64,000 nt of DNA from Zobellia galactanivorans (GTDB lineage Bacteria; Bacteroidota; Bacteroidia; Flavobacteriales; Flavobacteriaceae): NCBI RefSeq assembly GCF_000973105.1, contig NC_015844.1:2414501-2478500 (forward strand). The letters run 5' to 3'. Both the position numbers and the translations under genes were made by a program. The notes under the pieces were generated by a model, which saw only the letters and a list, made by a program, of their open reading frames with translations, had not been told where the DNA came from and did no database searches. Position 1 is the first letter of the stretch, and each line of letters begins with the position of its first letter. This document shows positions 37,176 through 46,970 of this stretch, piece after piece.

Positions 37176-38495
37176 TTACTTTTTCAGTAATTCTACCACT
37201 TCTTTATCGCTCTCGGGTTTGCCCACTATACGCTTTTCCGAATCTAGTAAATAGTAGGTAGGGGTCTGGTGAATATCGTATAATTGTGCGTAATCGCTTT
37301 CCCACCTTCCCAATGCAATGGCGTGCTCGAAATCGGGCAGTTTGGCCGATTCTGGAGTCCATGTGGTCTTGTCATCTTCTAGACCTATGGCGATTACTTG
37401 GGTCGATTTATAATTTTTCAGTTCCTTGTGAAGGGCGGGAAGTTCCTTTAAACAATGCGAACAAGTGCTGCTCCAAAATACCAAAAGGTAATTTTCGGGC
37501 CCATTTATGGTACTGAGTTTTTTGGTGGTCTGGCCTACCTTCCATTCGATTTCAGGGGCAATGGCCCCTATACGTAAACGGTGTTGTACCGTTATTTCAC
37601 GCGCTTTGTTCGGGTCGTTCGAAGCTGAGGCAAGCGACTTTAAATAGGTGTTGTATATGAAGTCGGTGGTTTCGTTCAATCCACTGCTCGAACTCATTTT
37701 CCATAAACGATAAAAGACGTCGAATTTGTAGGCATCCGATATTGGGGCAAGTTTGGCACCGACCTTCTTAATGTTGTCTTGAATGATACTTTCGGTTTCG
37801 GCAGATGACCTAGGTTCCATTGGTAACGCCGTGAAAACGTAATTTCTTAACTTATCGGATAAAAAATCGGAAGCTTGTAAAATTGTATTGTCGAGCTTGA
37901 GGTGGTCAAAATAATGTTCTTTCTTATGCGTGACGTATTCTTCAACCGATTCAAATTCGGTCGGGATATAAGGTCGGTTCGCTAAAACAAAATTTTCTAC
38001 CATTAGGTTTTTAGACTGTGCTTCATAGGCTTCTTGGGTCGTCTTTAATTGGTAGGTGCATTCCTGAAATTCCTTTTTGTCAAATTTCTTTTTCATGTAA
38101 ACATCGACCAATTGGCCCATTAAGGAAGCCATGGTCTGAAAATAGGAAGTCATGATCTTGTTTTCCTTTGAGGAAATGAAGGAGACTCCTTTGTCGGCGT
38201 CAAAGGCCAGTTCAATATCTTCTTTACCGTTGTAAATGACATCAAAATAGAACTCGTCTTGTGGAACGGCATAGACCAAACGATACATTCCCGGTTCGGC
38301 ATTTTCCGGTATTTGCAATGAAAATTTACCGTCTTTGATCGAGGTATTCGTTATAAAGGACTGCGAGCCCGTTTTTAATCGGTACGCCAATATATATTTG
38401 TATTCGTTGGCGGGTGTGAAGGTTCCTGAAATAGTATGCTGGGCCTCTACCCAAAAGGCAGTAAGCAAGGCAAATACGACAAGGTATCTTTTCAT
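37176..38495 (-). CDS. Thioredoxin-like (TlpA/AhpC-TSA type) exported protein
   Basis: A 439-residue exported protein with a signal peptide (about residues 1-18, ending FWVEAQ). An N-terminal DUF4369-like beta domain (HTISGTFTPANEYKYILAYR) is followed by a helical middle part and a C-terminal thioredoxin fold around residues 310-439 (FWSSTCSHCLKELPALHKEL, IHQTPTYYLLDSEKRIVGKP). The redox pair is CSHC. It probably acts as a periplasmic thiol:disulfide oxidoreductase, a large and common family in Flavobacteria. It converges with the ACT-domain gene at a distance of 5 bases. Confidence 0.87.
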   Translation of the reverse strand: MKRYLVVFALLTAFWVEAQHTISGTFTPANEYKYILAYRLKTGSQSFITNTSIKDGKFSLQIPENAEPGMYRLVYAVPQDEFYFDVIYNGKEDIELAFDADKGVSFISSKENKIMTSYFQTMASLMGQLVDVYMKKKFDKKEFQECTYQLKTTQEAYEAQSKNLMVENFVLANRPYIPTEFESVEEYVTHKKEHYFDHLKLDNTILQASDFLSDKLRNYVFTALPMEPRSSAETESIIQDNIKKVGAKLAPISDAYKFDVFYRLWKMSSSSGLNETTDFIYNTYLKSLASASNDPNKAREITVQHRLRIGAIAPEIEWKVGQTTKKLSTINGPENYLLVFWSSTCSHCLKELPALHKELKNYKSTQVIAIGLEDDKTTWTPESAKLPDFEHAIALGRWESDYAQLYDIHQTPTYYLLDSEKRIVGKPESDKEVVELLKK

Positions 38496-38547
38496 GGTTC
38501 TATGCTCTTAAATGATGGTACAAAAGTACCGGTTTTAGAGCGATCCC

Positions 38548-40473
38548 CTAGTCTTTTATTGCATTTTCATTCCTGGAACGGAAAGGTTCCGGTGGGCAAC
38601 AGTCTTGCGTGCCCCCAACTTCTACCGAAGAAGAGCCGAATACTTTTATGGTCGATTTAATAAAGTCGTCTTCATTCGCCTTGTAAATATTATCTACGTA
38701 TTTCTGCGGATTTCGGTCAATATAAGGAAACCAGGTGCTGTGTATCTGAATCATGATACGGTGTCCTTTTTTGAACGTATGCAGTATGTCCTGTAAGCGA
38801 AAATGAACATCGCTAGGCTCGCCCGGGACAAAGGGTTCGGGTTTTTCAAAGCTATTTCTGAACCTTCCCCTAAATACTTCGGCACGTACGAGCTGCTGGT
38901 ATCCGCCCATTACAATGTTTTCGGGGTTATGCTCGTAGTTTTCGTGGTCGTTGGGGTAAACGTCTATAAGTTTTACGATAAAATCGGCATCGGTTCCGGT
39001 CATGGCCACTTTTAGCTTCGCCATGATTTCTCCGGCCAAAACCTTATTGTCTTGAAGCACATCGGTCTGAAATGTCAGTACATCGGGGCGCCTTGAAGCC
39101 TGCCTTTGATCATCTGACATATACTTTCTAGGTGTAAAGGTCAGTCCTTCCGTTTGGGAAGTATAGGGCACAGGTTTTTGTGGGTCGCTGGTATATTCAA
39201 ATACTGCTTTTTCGTCTATGGGCTTATTGATGCCCAACTTACCATTTTCACCAAAATAAAGACTTACGGGTTCTATTTCTTTGGGAGGCCAAGTATCAAA
39301 GGTTTCCCATTTTTTGGTTCCCGTGTCGAACATGTAAGCTTCGGGTAGTGTATCGGGGCCTTCATCCTTTAAGTGATGGGCAAAGAACTTTCGTTCAATA
39401 TTCTTAAGAAAGAAGGAAGATATGCTATCTCCAAAATAAATATGGTTGTGAATGGCCTTTCCTTTTTCGCGCGCCCAAGCGCCATGGTCCCAAGGGCCCA
39501 TTACAATGCTGTTCTTAGCCTTTGGGCTGGTGGCTTCTACGGTCTTGTAGATGTTCAGGGGGCCATAGAGGTCTTCGGCATCGAACCAACCGCCAACGGT
39601 CATTACCGCATGGTCAATATCCTTTAAATGGGGAAGGATGTTCCTTTTTTGCCAAAATTCATCGTAGTTGGGGTGTTCCACGACTTGGTTCCAGAAGAAA
39701 TTGTCATGATGGTAGTTTTTGGTGATGTTCTTCAGGGGCCCCAATTTCAAGTAGAAATCATAGGCATCGGCTGCCGGGTCTTCGTAGAGGCGCATCAACT
39801 TGTCCATATACCACGGGTCTCTCGTTAGGCTATCCTTTTGGTAGCCAAAGACGGCAAAAGCGGCGGTATAACTTTCTAGGTAGGCTCCTTGATGGTGAAA
39901 ATCGTCAAAGAAAAAATCGGCAATAGGCGCCTGGGGCGATGATGCTTTGAGGGCGGGGTGGGCATCTATCATGCCGGCAGCGGTGTAATGCCCCGGATAT
40001 GAAATACCGTACATGCCCACACGGCCATTATTCCCTTTGATGTGTTTTATCATCCAGTCGATGGTATCGTAAGTGTCTGAGCTTTCGTCGATATCCTTTT
40101 TGTTCCTGCGGTTGTTTCCGGGAATGTTCGGGCGCATATTATCGAACTCGCCATCCGACATATACCTTCCGCGCACATCCTGAAAAGCTAGGATATAGCC
40201 GTCTTCGATCAAGTATTTTGAAGGATAGTTGCTATAGTTGTAGTTGGAATATTTACTCGCATTGTAACAGGTGCGGTTCAGTAAAATGGGATAGTCCTTT
40301 GACTTGTCCTTCGGGGTGTACACGGCCGTAAAGAGCTCTGCGCCATCACGCATGGGTATACGGTATTCCTTTAGGTCATAATGCTGTCTAAAGTATAGCG
40401 AATCGGCGTTTTGGGCTTGCAAGGGCAAGCAACCCAAGGCAACAAGGAGGACGAGTACAAACCTGAATTTCAT
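38548..40473 (-). CDS. CocE/NonD-family hydrolase (X-Pro dipeptidyl-peptidase S15 type)
   Basis: A 641-residue exported alpha/beta hydrolase with a signal peptide (residues 1-20, ending LPLQAQ). The S15 domain shows REYRIPMRDGAELFTAVYTPK-type start (YRIPMRDGAELFTAVY), the nucleophile Ser in GMYGISYPGHYTA, and VGGWFDAEDLYGPL with MGPWDHGAW holding the acid and His. A C-terminal jelly-roll domain (PSDVHFRLQDILHTFKKGHRI, IQIHSTWFPYIDRNP) is typical of this family. It would act on an ester or peptide outside the cytoplasm. An acetyl-xylan-esterase-like gene lies just upstream on the same strand. Confidence 0.87.
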   Translation of the reverse strand: MKFRFVLVLLVALGCLPLQAQNADSLYFRQHYDLKEYRIPMRDGAELFTAVYTPKDKSKDYPILLNRTCYNASKYSNYNYSNYPSKYLIEDGYILAFQDVRGRYMSDGEFDNMRPNIPGNNRRNKKDIDESSDTYDTIDWMIKHIKGNNGRVGMYGISYPGHYTAAGMIDAHPALKASSPQAPIADFFFDDFHHQGAYLESYTAAFAVFGYQKDSLTRDPWYMDKLMRLYEDPAADAYDFYLKLGPLKNITKNYHHDNFFWNQVVEHPNYDEFWQKRNILPHLKDIDHAVMTVGGWFDAEDLYGPLNIYKTVEATSPKAKNSIVMGPWDHGAWAREKGKAIHNHIYFGDSISSFFLKNIERKFFAHHLKDEGPDTLPEAYMFDTGTKKWETFDTWPPKEIEPVSLYFGENGKLGINKPIDEKAVFEYTSDPQKPVPYTSQTEGLTFTPRKYMSDDQRQASRRPDVLTFQTDVLQDNKVLAGEIMAKLKVAMTGTDADFIVKLIDVYPNDHENYEHNPENIVMGGYQQLVRAEVFRGRFRNSFEKPEPFVPGEPSDVHFRLQDILHTFKKGHRIMIQIHSTWFPYIDRNPQKYVDNIYKANEDDFIKSTIKVFGSSSVEVGGTQDCCPPEPFRSRNENAIKD

Positions 40474-40525
40474 AGTAGTGTTTTTTTTCGATAGGATTAA
40501 AGATAACTATTTATGGCGATTGTTA

Positions 40526-41818
40526 CTATTCTCCCAATTTTGAAAAAAGCCATTTATTTTTAAGTTCATGCTGCTCGGGAAACGTCCAATGTTGGGTTTC
40601 CTGAAACACATGGAGCTCTTTTTTGGCAGGAATAAGATTGTATGCCGCATAGGTGGAAGCGGGGGGACAGACATTGTCGTTATAGCCCCAGCTATACCAA
40701 CCTTCCGCTTTTACGAAGCGTGAAAAGTTGGCCACGTCATAGTATTTTGAAACCTCGATCTTTTCAGGTGTATTGGTGAAATCGTCAAGAAATATCTGTG
40801 GCCATCCGCCGGCACGGCCCTGCAGAAATCCGGTGAGGTCGCTCAAGGCAGGATAGAAGGCCGCCAAATAATCGATACGGTCATCAAGGGCAGCGGTCAC
40901 TATAGACAGGGCGCCACCTTGACTTCCTCCGGTAACCGCAATATCCTCGCCGTTAAAGTTCGAAACGCTCTCCAGAAAATCTACCGCCCGAATACACCCG
41001 AGGTATACCCTTCGGTAGTACATGTTTTCCTTGTCGTCTAAATTCATGGTGTTATAACCGGCCAAGGCTCCCGATCTTAGGTCGTCATAGATTTGTTGGT
41101 CGAGGTTTACGGGTATGCCGTGAATGCCTATGGTAAAGGAGACAAAGCCTTGTGCCGCTTCATCAACATCACCGTAATACGGGCGGATGCCAGCTCCGGG
41201 CACGTGTAAAATGGCGGGGTATTTCCCTTCTTTTTTAGGGGTGCAAAGAATGCCGTAGATCTTCCCTTTTATATTGTTCAGTTGCACGTGGTAAACATTG
41301 ACCTTATCGGTACATCGCTCGGGCATTAGGGTCATAACCGCGTCCATGGGTATGGCGGCAAGTTCTTCTTTCCCCTTGTTCCAAAAGGCTTCAAAGTCTG
41401 AAGGCAAGGAGGTCGTAGCTTTTATTTTCTCGGGGGAAAAGCCGGCCGTGGCATATGAACTGTATTCTTTTCCGTCTACCGTTACCCTAGCCGTGCAACG
41501 AAGAAAACCCGGAGTATTGAATTTAGGCGACTTCACTTTTACCGTTCCATTTTTCAAGGTCAGGTTTCCTTGGTCCCATATTTTTACGGAGCGGTAACCC
41601 GGGTCGGTTTCGACGGTGTAATTGATGGAGATGTTCTCTAGGGGCACGTTGTTTCTTAAAACTGTAATCGAGAATTCGGCGCGTTCGCCAAGGTCGTAAG
41701 TCCAATCGGTACGGTCGGGCGTTACAATTACATTGACAAGTTCTTTTCGGGGTTGGGCACTTAAATTAAAGCACAGAAGTAGCGTAGCCGCTATGCTAAG
41801 GTAGATTTTAAGTTTCAT
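40526..41818 (-). CDS. Acetylxylan esterase (AXE1/CE7-like) exported hydrolase
   Basis: A 430-residue exported protein from the ATG at 41818 (MKLKIYLSIAATLLL, signal peptide ending LSAQ); a TTG seven codons upstream is less likely. An N-terminal beta domain precedes the AXE1 hydrolase domain with HVPGAGIRPYYG, the nucleophile in VTGGSQGGALSIV, GWYSWGYNDNVCPP for the acid and ETQHWTFPEQH for the His. CE7-type enzymes remove acetyl groups from sugars or antibiotics. The next gene on the same strand is another exported hydrolase (53 bases apart), so the two may be co-expressed on a carbohydrate or peptide ester. Confidence 0.85.
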   Translation of the reverse strand: MKLKIYLSIAATLLLCFNLSAQPRKELVNVIVTPDRTDWTYDLGERAEFSITVLRNNVPLENISINYTVETDPGYRSVKIWDQGNLTLKNGTVKVKSPKFNTPGFLRCTARVTVDGKEYSSYATAGFSPEKIKATTSLPSDFEAFWNKGKEELAAIPMDAVMTLMPERCTDKVNVYHVQLNNIKGKIYGILCTPKKEGKYPAILHVPGAGIRPYYGDVDEAAQGFVSFTIGIHGIPVNLDQQIYDDLRSGALAGYNTMNLDDKENMYYRRVYLGCIRAVDFLESVSNFNGEDIAVTGGSQGGALSIVTAALDDRIDYLAAFYPALSDLTGFLQGRAGGWPQIFLDDFTNTPEKIEVSKYYDVANFSRFVKAEGWYSWGYNDNVCPPASTYAAYNLIPAKKELHVFQETQHWTFPEQHELKNKWLFSKLGE

Positions 41819-41904
41819 AAAAGTGGGTTGTTTGGTCAATTATATGATTAGGGTCTTAAGGTTTTCCACCTTAGCCGAAACTAATATAGCTGAATTAAAA
41901 CATT

Positions 41905-44900
41905 TTATGAAACCGATTGTACTGTTTCCGTAAATGGCGCCATGGCCTTTAGTGCTTTGTCGACCGAGGTAATCCGCTCGAACACCAATAACAGGCGAAG
42001 GCCGTTTCGGGTCTGTTTTTCCTTGATCTTACAATGCTGTGGATGGCTTTGTACAAATCGTAGGACCTTGGTGAAAATGGAACTTTGATAAAAGTCCGAC
42101 TCTTGGTCCGAGATAAAGTAACCGATGAGTTTTCCTTTTTTCATGACCACTTTTTCAATACCGATACTGTTCGCTATCCATTTGATACGTACCGAATTGA
42201 GTAAATCTTCGGCTTCGGTCGGAAGCTCCCCGAAACGGTCGACCAGTTGGGCTTCGAACTTTTGAAGGTTTTCCTCGTCCTTAATATCGTTCAGGTCGGT
42301 GTACAATGTAAGTCGCTCCGTAATGTTGTTGATGTAGTCATCGGGAAAGAGCAGTTGAAAGTCCGAATCGAGCTGTGTTTCCTTTACAAATACTTTTTGC
42401 TGGTGGCCTTCCACTTCTTCATAAAGGTCCTTGAACTCGTTCTCTTTTAGTTCGTCAATGGCTTCGGCCAATATTTTTTGATAGGTTTCAAAACCGATTT
42501 CATTGATAAATCCACTTTGTTCACCACCAAGCAAATCTCCTGCCCCTCTAATTTCAAGGTCTTTCATGGCGATATTAAAACCGCTGCCCAATTCGGTAAA
42601 CTGGGCCAAGGCCTCAATCCGTTTTCTGGCTTCGGGGGTCATTGATTCATAGGGAGGGGTTATAAAATAGCAAAAGGCCTTTTTGTTACTACGCCCGACC
42701 CGGCCGCGCATTTGGTGCAGGTCGCTCAATCCGAAATTATTGGCGTTGTTGATAAAAATAGTGTTCGCATTGGTGACGTCAAGACCACTTTCGATAATCG
42801 TGGTTGAAACGAGTACGTCAAATTCACCGTTCATAAAAGAAAGCATGAGGTTTTCCAATTTCTTGCCGTCCATTTGGCCATGGCCGATACCTACTTTGGC
42901 ATCGGGGACAAGCCGTTGGATCATACCAGCGACTTCTTTTATGTTTTCGATACGGTTATGGATGAAGAAAATCTGCCCGCCGCGTTCTATTTCGTATCTG
43001 ATGGCATCGCGTATGACTTCCTCGCCAAAACGAATGACCCTACTTTCAATAGGGTAGCGGTTGGGCGGGGCCGTTTTTATGACCGAAAGGTCGCGTGCCG
43101 CCATTAAGCTGAACTGCAGGGTTCTGGGTATAGGCGTCGCCGTCAAGGTAAGGACGTCAACATTTTCCTTGATGGATTTCAGTTTGTCTTTTACTGCAAC
43201 CCCGAATTTTTGTTCTTCATCGACAATGAGCAGTCCCAAGTCTTTGAATTTTACGTTTTTGTTTACCAATTGGTGGGTGCCGATGATAATATCTACCTGC
43301 CCCGATTCAAGTTTGGCCAAAGTCTCCTTACGTTCCTTTGCGGTTCTAAAACGGTTTAGGTAATCTACGGATACCGGCATTTCTTTTAGGCGCTCGCTAA
43401 ATGTGCGGTGATGCTGAAAGGCAAGGATGGTGGTAGGTACGAGCACGGCAACCTGTTTTCCGTTGTCTACGGCCTTGAAAGCGGCGCGTATGGCCACTTC
43501 GGTTTTTCCGAAACCTACGTCGCCACAGATAAGGCGGTCCATGGGGCGTTCGCTTTCCATGTCTTTTTTGAGGTCTTCGGTAGCCTTGCTCTGGTCTGGG
43601 GTGTCCTCATAAATAAAGGAAGCTTCAAGTTCGGTTTGCAAGTAGCTGTCGGGGGCGTACTGAAATCCTTTTTCCAAACGTCGTTTGGCATAGATCTTAA
43701 TAAGGTCGAAAGCAATTTTCTTGACCCTGCTCTTGGTTTTTTGTTTGAGTTTTTTCCAAGCGGCAGATCCCAATTTGTATATTTTGGGAACCGTTCCATC
43801 CTTCCCGTTGAATTTTGATATTTTGTGGAGGGAATGAATGCTGACATAGAGAATGTCGCGTTCACCGTACATTAACTTGATGGCTTCTTGTTTTTTGCCT
43901 TCTACATCTATTTTTTGAAGTCCTCCAAATTTGCCGATACCATGGTCGATATGGGTTACATAATCGCCGATTTCAAGCTTGTTGAGCTCTTTTAGGGTAA
44001 TGGCCTGCTTTTTGGCGTATCCGTTCTTGAGATTGAACTTATGGTAGCGCTCAAAAATTTGATGGTCGGTATAACAGACCAGTTTTTGGTCGTCATCAAT
44101 GAAACCTTGGTAAATGGGGGTTACTATGGTCTGGTAGTGTACATGTTCGTTGACCTCTTCAAAAATAGCCTGAAAGCGCTTGGCCTGTTGATCGCTGGCA
44201 CAGAAAATATAATTCGTGTAGCCTTGGTCTTTATAGGTGTTGAGGTTTTCGATCAGTAGGTCGAACTTTTTATTGAACGAAGGCTGGGGTTTGGTGTTGA
44301 ACTGCACCGTAACGGCCCCATGGATCAGCTCGGAAGTCGTAGAGGCCTCCGAGGTCATGAGGGCGAAGGCACCCAGTTGTTTCCTAAAACTATCCGAATT
44401 CATAAAAAGCGCCTCGGGTTCTAAATGCTTGATGTCTTGCGATAACTTTGAAAAGGCTTCGATGGCCTTTCCGAAGAAATCATCCAAACGGTCAAAAATA
44501 TAATCGGTGTTTTTGGCGAAAACAATGGTGTCGGAAGCGACGTATTCTAAAAAGTTCTGTCGTTTCTCCTCCAAAAATTTATTGGCAACGTTGGGAATGA
44601 CGTTTATCTTGTTCACTTTGTTCGTAGACAGCTGGGTGTCGACATCGAAGGTACGGATGCTGTCTACTTCGTCGCCAAAGAACTCTATTCGATAGGGTTC
44701 GTCGTTAGAAAACGAGAAGACATCGACGATACCACCGCGAACCGAGAATTCACCGGGTTCGGTAACGAAGTCCACTCTTTTGAACTTGTATTCGAAAAGC
44801 ACCTCGTTGAGAAAATCGAGCGAAATAGTGTCGTTTAACTTGATCTTAAGCGTATTCTTTTCCAGTTCACGTCGGGTGACCACTTTTTCAAAAAGCGCAT

Positions 44901-45309
44901 CGGGGTAGGTGACGATTATAGCCGGTTTTTTACGGGAATTGATACGGTTCAGTACCTCGGCACGCAGCAAAACATTGGCGTTGTCGGTCTCCTCAATTTG
45001 GTAGGGCCTGCGATAACTGCCAGGGTAGAACAGTACATCTTTTTCGCCTATGATCTGTTCGAGGTCGTTCAGGTAATAGGCGGCTTCTTCCTTATCGTTA
45101 AAAACTAGAAGGAAGGGCCTTTTTGAATCTTGAAATACGCTGGCAAAGGCAAATGATAAGGCAGAGCCCGAAAGCCCTTTTAATACAATGGCCTGTACGG
45201 TATTTTGGTTTTTTTCTGTGTTTGCCGGAAAATTTTGGGCAATAGTGTCCCGCAGTTTTCGCGTTTGCGGAGACTGGGAAAACAGTTGTTGAATTGAAGA
45301 CTGCGTCAA
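41905..45309 (-). CDS. mfd: Transcription-repair coupling factor Mfd
   Basis: A 1134-residue translocase that removes stalled RNA polymerase and recruits UvrA. The order is a UvrB-homology module (residues ~1-330), the RNA-polymerase-interacting domain (GDYVTHIDHGIGKFGGLQ), then the RecG-like motor with Walker A GDVGFGKTEVA and VDEEQKFG. QMRGRVGRS follows, and a TRCF C-terminal domain ends the protein. The frame opens at a TTG (45309-45307) two codons after an in-frame stop, and family N-termini support this start. So a rare start codon is used. It is divergent from a flavoprotein gene. Confidence 0.95.
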   Translation of the reverse strand: MTQSSIQQLFSQSPQTRKLRDTIAQNFPANTEKNQNTVQAIVLKGLSGSALSFAFASVFQDSKRPFLLVFNDKEEAAYYLNDLEQIIGEKDVLFYPGSYRRPYQIEETDNANVLLRAEVLNRINSRKKPAIIVTYPDALFEKVVTRRELEKNTLKIKLNDTISLDFLNEVLFEYKFKRVDFVTEPGEFSVRGGIVDVFSFSNDEPYRIEFFGDEVDSIRTFDVDTQLSTNKVNKINVIPNVANKFLEEKRQNFLEYVASDTIVFAKNTDYIFDRLDDFFGKAIEAFSKLSQDIKHLEPEALFMNSDSFRKQLGAFALMTSEASTTSELIHGAVTVQFNTKPQPSFNKKFDLLIENLNTYKDQGYTNYIFCASDQQAKRFQAIFEEVNEHVHYQTIVTPIYQGFIDDDQKLVCYTDHQIFERYHKFNLKNGYAKKQAITLKELNKLEIGDYVTHIDHGIGKFGGLQKIDVEGKKQEAIKLMYGERDILYVSIHSLHKISKFNGKDGTVPKIYKLGSAAWKKLKQKTKSRVKKIAFDLIKIYAKRRLEKGFQYAPDSYLQTELEASFIYEDTPDQSKATEDLKKDMESERPMDRLICGDVGFGKTEVAIRAAFKAVDNGKQVAVLVPTTILAFQHHRTFSERLKEMPVSVDYLNRFRTAKERKETLAKLESGQVDIIIGTHQLVNKNVKFKDLGLLIVDEEQKFGVAVKDKLKSIKENVDVLTLTATPIPRTLQFSLMAARDLSVIKTAPPNRYPIESRVIRFGEEVIRDAIRYEIERGGQIFFIHNRIENIKEVAGMIQRLVPDAKVGIGHGQMDGKKLENLMLSFMNGEFDVLVSTTIIESGLDVTNANTIFINNANNFGLSDLHQMRGRVGRSNKKAFCYFITPPYESMTPEARKRIEALAQFTELGSGFNIAMKDLEIRGAGDLLGGEQSGFINEIGFETYQKILAEAIDELKENEFKDLYEEVEGHQQKVFVKETQLDSDFQLLFPDDYINNITERLTLYTDLNDIKDEENLQKFEAQLVDRFGELPTEAEDLLNSVRIKWIANSIGIEKVVMKKGKLIGYFISDQESDFYQSSIFTKVLRFVQSHPQHCKIKEKQTRNGLRLLLVFERITSVDKALKAMAPFTETVQSVS

Positions 45310-45604
45310 CCGTTAATTTTTTAATGAACCCGAGCTCTTGTCCTTTGATGCAATTGCCCGAGATGATACTGCCAAAAAGCCCAAATTAAATTGGGGCTTT
45401 GATATATGAGAATGCAAAGGTAGCGAACTCATCTTATGTTTTTGTGTCCGATGAATCGGTTTTTTGGACATTATCACATTAAAAAATGCAGAAATCAGGT
45501 ATACGGTTCATAATCGTGTGGGTTGGGTTAATTGATTTTACGTAAAAGCGGCAACTTGTAGATGCTAAATGTGCGTTTAGGACATTTTTTTAAAGGATGG
45601 GAAT
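45310..45604. other. Divergent intergenic region between mfd and the disulfide reductase-like gene
   Basis: The 295 bases contain a 7-bp inverted repeat with A/T flanks at 45376-45400 (AAAGCCC and GGGCTTT) and a short symmetric CCGATGAATCGG at 45448-45459. Neither is strong enough to call a terminator or operator. No gene was seen. Confidence 0.35.
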
Positions 45605-46954
45605 ATGAAGGTAAAAAAGTATGATGTTTTTGTAATCGGAAGTGGGGCGGCGGGACGAACCGTTGCCAAAGCTTGTGTGAAAGGTGGACTCACGGTGGGA
45701 ATGGCCGATAAACGCGAGTATGGGGGTACCTGTGCCAATAGGGGGTGCGATCCGAAAAAAGTGCTTCTTGGAGCGACCGAAGTAATAGAGTTGAGTGCCA
45801 ATCTTATGGGGAAGGGGATCAAAGCGGTTCCAGGGATCAGTTGGAAAAAATTGATGCAATACAAGGGTCAATTTACCCTTGCTGTTCCAAGAACCACCGA
45901 AGAAGATTTAAAAACGCTCGGTATTAGCTTATACCATCAATCCCCTAAATTTTTAGATGAGCAGACCCTCTCTGTGGAAGGAAAGACCGTAAGGGCCGAT
46001 AAAATTATAATCGCTACGGGATACGAACCCCGAAACCTGCATTTCAAGGGGAGCAAACATTTGAAAAGCAGTGACGATTTTTTAAGCCAAAAGAAGCTCC
46101 CGAAAAAAATCACGTTTATTGGTGCTGGTTATGTCGGAATGGAATTTGCCCATATCGCGGCAAGGGCAGGGGCCAAAGTGACGGTAATAGATTCGGGGAA
46201 AAGGCCGCTTAAAGCTTTCGATGCCGATTTGGTAGAAGGGTTAAGGTCGTATTCAAAGGAACTCGGCATCGATTTTGTATTTAATGCCAAAATCACCAAG
46301 GTCGAAAAGGCTAGAAAGAAGGTAAAGGTTTTTTATAGGAAAAAGGGAAAGCTGGAGTCGCTAGCAAGCAATGTAGTATTCAATACTGCGGGGCGTGTGC
46401 CCGCAATCTCGACATTGCAACTTGAAAAAGGAAAAGTGGCCTTCAATGAAAACGGAATTGAGACAAATGACTATCTGCAAAGCATTAGTAATACGGGTGT
46501 CTATGCCTGTGGCGATGTTTCCGATAAGGGATTGCCGCTCACCCCGCTTTCAGGGATAGAGGGCAAGGTGGTAGCTATAAATGTTTTAGAAGGAAACAAG
46601 GAAAAAATGCAAGTGCCGGTTACCCCATCAGTGGTATACACCTTGCCGAACCTAGCTTCGGTAGGGTACTCGGAGGAGGAAGCTACAAGTCGGTACAAGA
46701 ATGTGGAAGTCAAATTTGAATCGGTACCTTCTTGGTTCAATGCCCGAAGGGTGAATGCCCCGGTGTATGCCTATAAGATCATCTTGAACCAGCGTACCCG
46801 GAAAATTGTGGGAGCCCACCTATTAGGGCCCAATGCCGGTGAGACCATAAATTTATTTGCCATGGCTATAGGCCAAGGTATGACTGCCGAGCAAATTAAA
46901 CAGACGGTTTTTACCTACCCATCGTGGTCGAACGATATTAAATCCATGGTGTAG
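45605..46954 (+). CDS. Pyridine nucleotide-disulfide oxidoreductase family flavoprotein
   Basis: A 449-residue FAD/NAD(P) protein of the glutathione reductase/lipoamide dehydrogenase family. FAD site GSGAAGRT is near residues 12-19, the redox pair is Cys43 and Cys48 in GTCANRGCDPKK, the NAD(P) site is GAGYVGMEFA, and the second FAD motif is GVYACGDVSD. The C-terminal catalytic His-Glu pair of the family is replaced: Tyr438 and Asn443 stand in YPSWSND. The protein also ends only six residues later. It is therefore unlikely to be a conventional lipoamide dehydrogenase or glutathione reductase; the electron acceptor is unknown. The gene stands alone. Confidence 0.87.
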   Translation: MKVKKYDVFVIGSGAAGRTVAKACVKGGLTVGMADKREYGGTCANRGCDPKKVLLGATEVIELSANLMGKGIKAVPGISWKKLMQYKGQFTLAVPRTTEEDLKTLGISLYHQSPKFLDEQTLSVEGKTVRADKIIIATGYEPRNLHFKGSKHLKSSDDFLSQKKLPKKITFIGAGYVGMEFAHIAARAGAKVTVIDSGKRPLKAFDADLVEGLRSYSKELGIDFVFNAKITKVEKARKKVKVFYRKKGKLESLASNVVFNTAGRVPAISTLQLEKGKVAFNENGIETNDYLQSISNTGVYACGDVSDKGLPLTPLSGIEGKVVAINVLEGNKEKMQVPVTPSVVYTLPNLASVGYSEEEATSRYKNVEVKFESVPSWFNARRVNAPVYAYKIILNQRTRKIVGAHLLGPNAGETINLFAMAIGQGMTAEQIKQTVFTYPSWSNDIKSMV

Positions 46955-46970
46955 TAGCAATCTCGTTTGC

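Noticed and set aside
41850-41880. Short stem TAAGGT/ACCTTA between mfd and the esterase gene
   Set aside because: Six base pairs without a T-tract are too weak to call a terminator.
45376-45400. 7-bp inverted repeat between mfd and the flavoprotein gene
   Set aside because: It lies between two divergent genes where no terminator is expected, and no T-tract follows.
45445-45470. Nested short inverted repeats upstream of the flavoprotein gene
   Set aside because: The arms are only 5 bp long, with no second copy elsewhere, so chance is a sufficient explanation.
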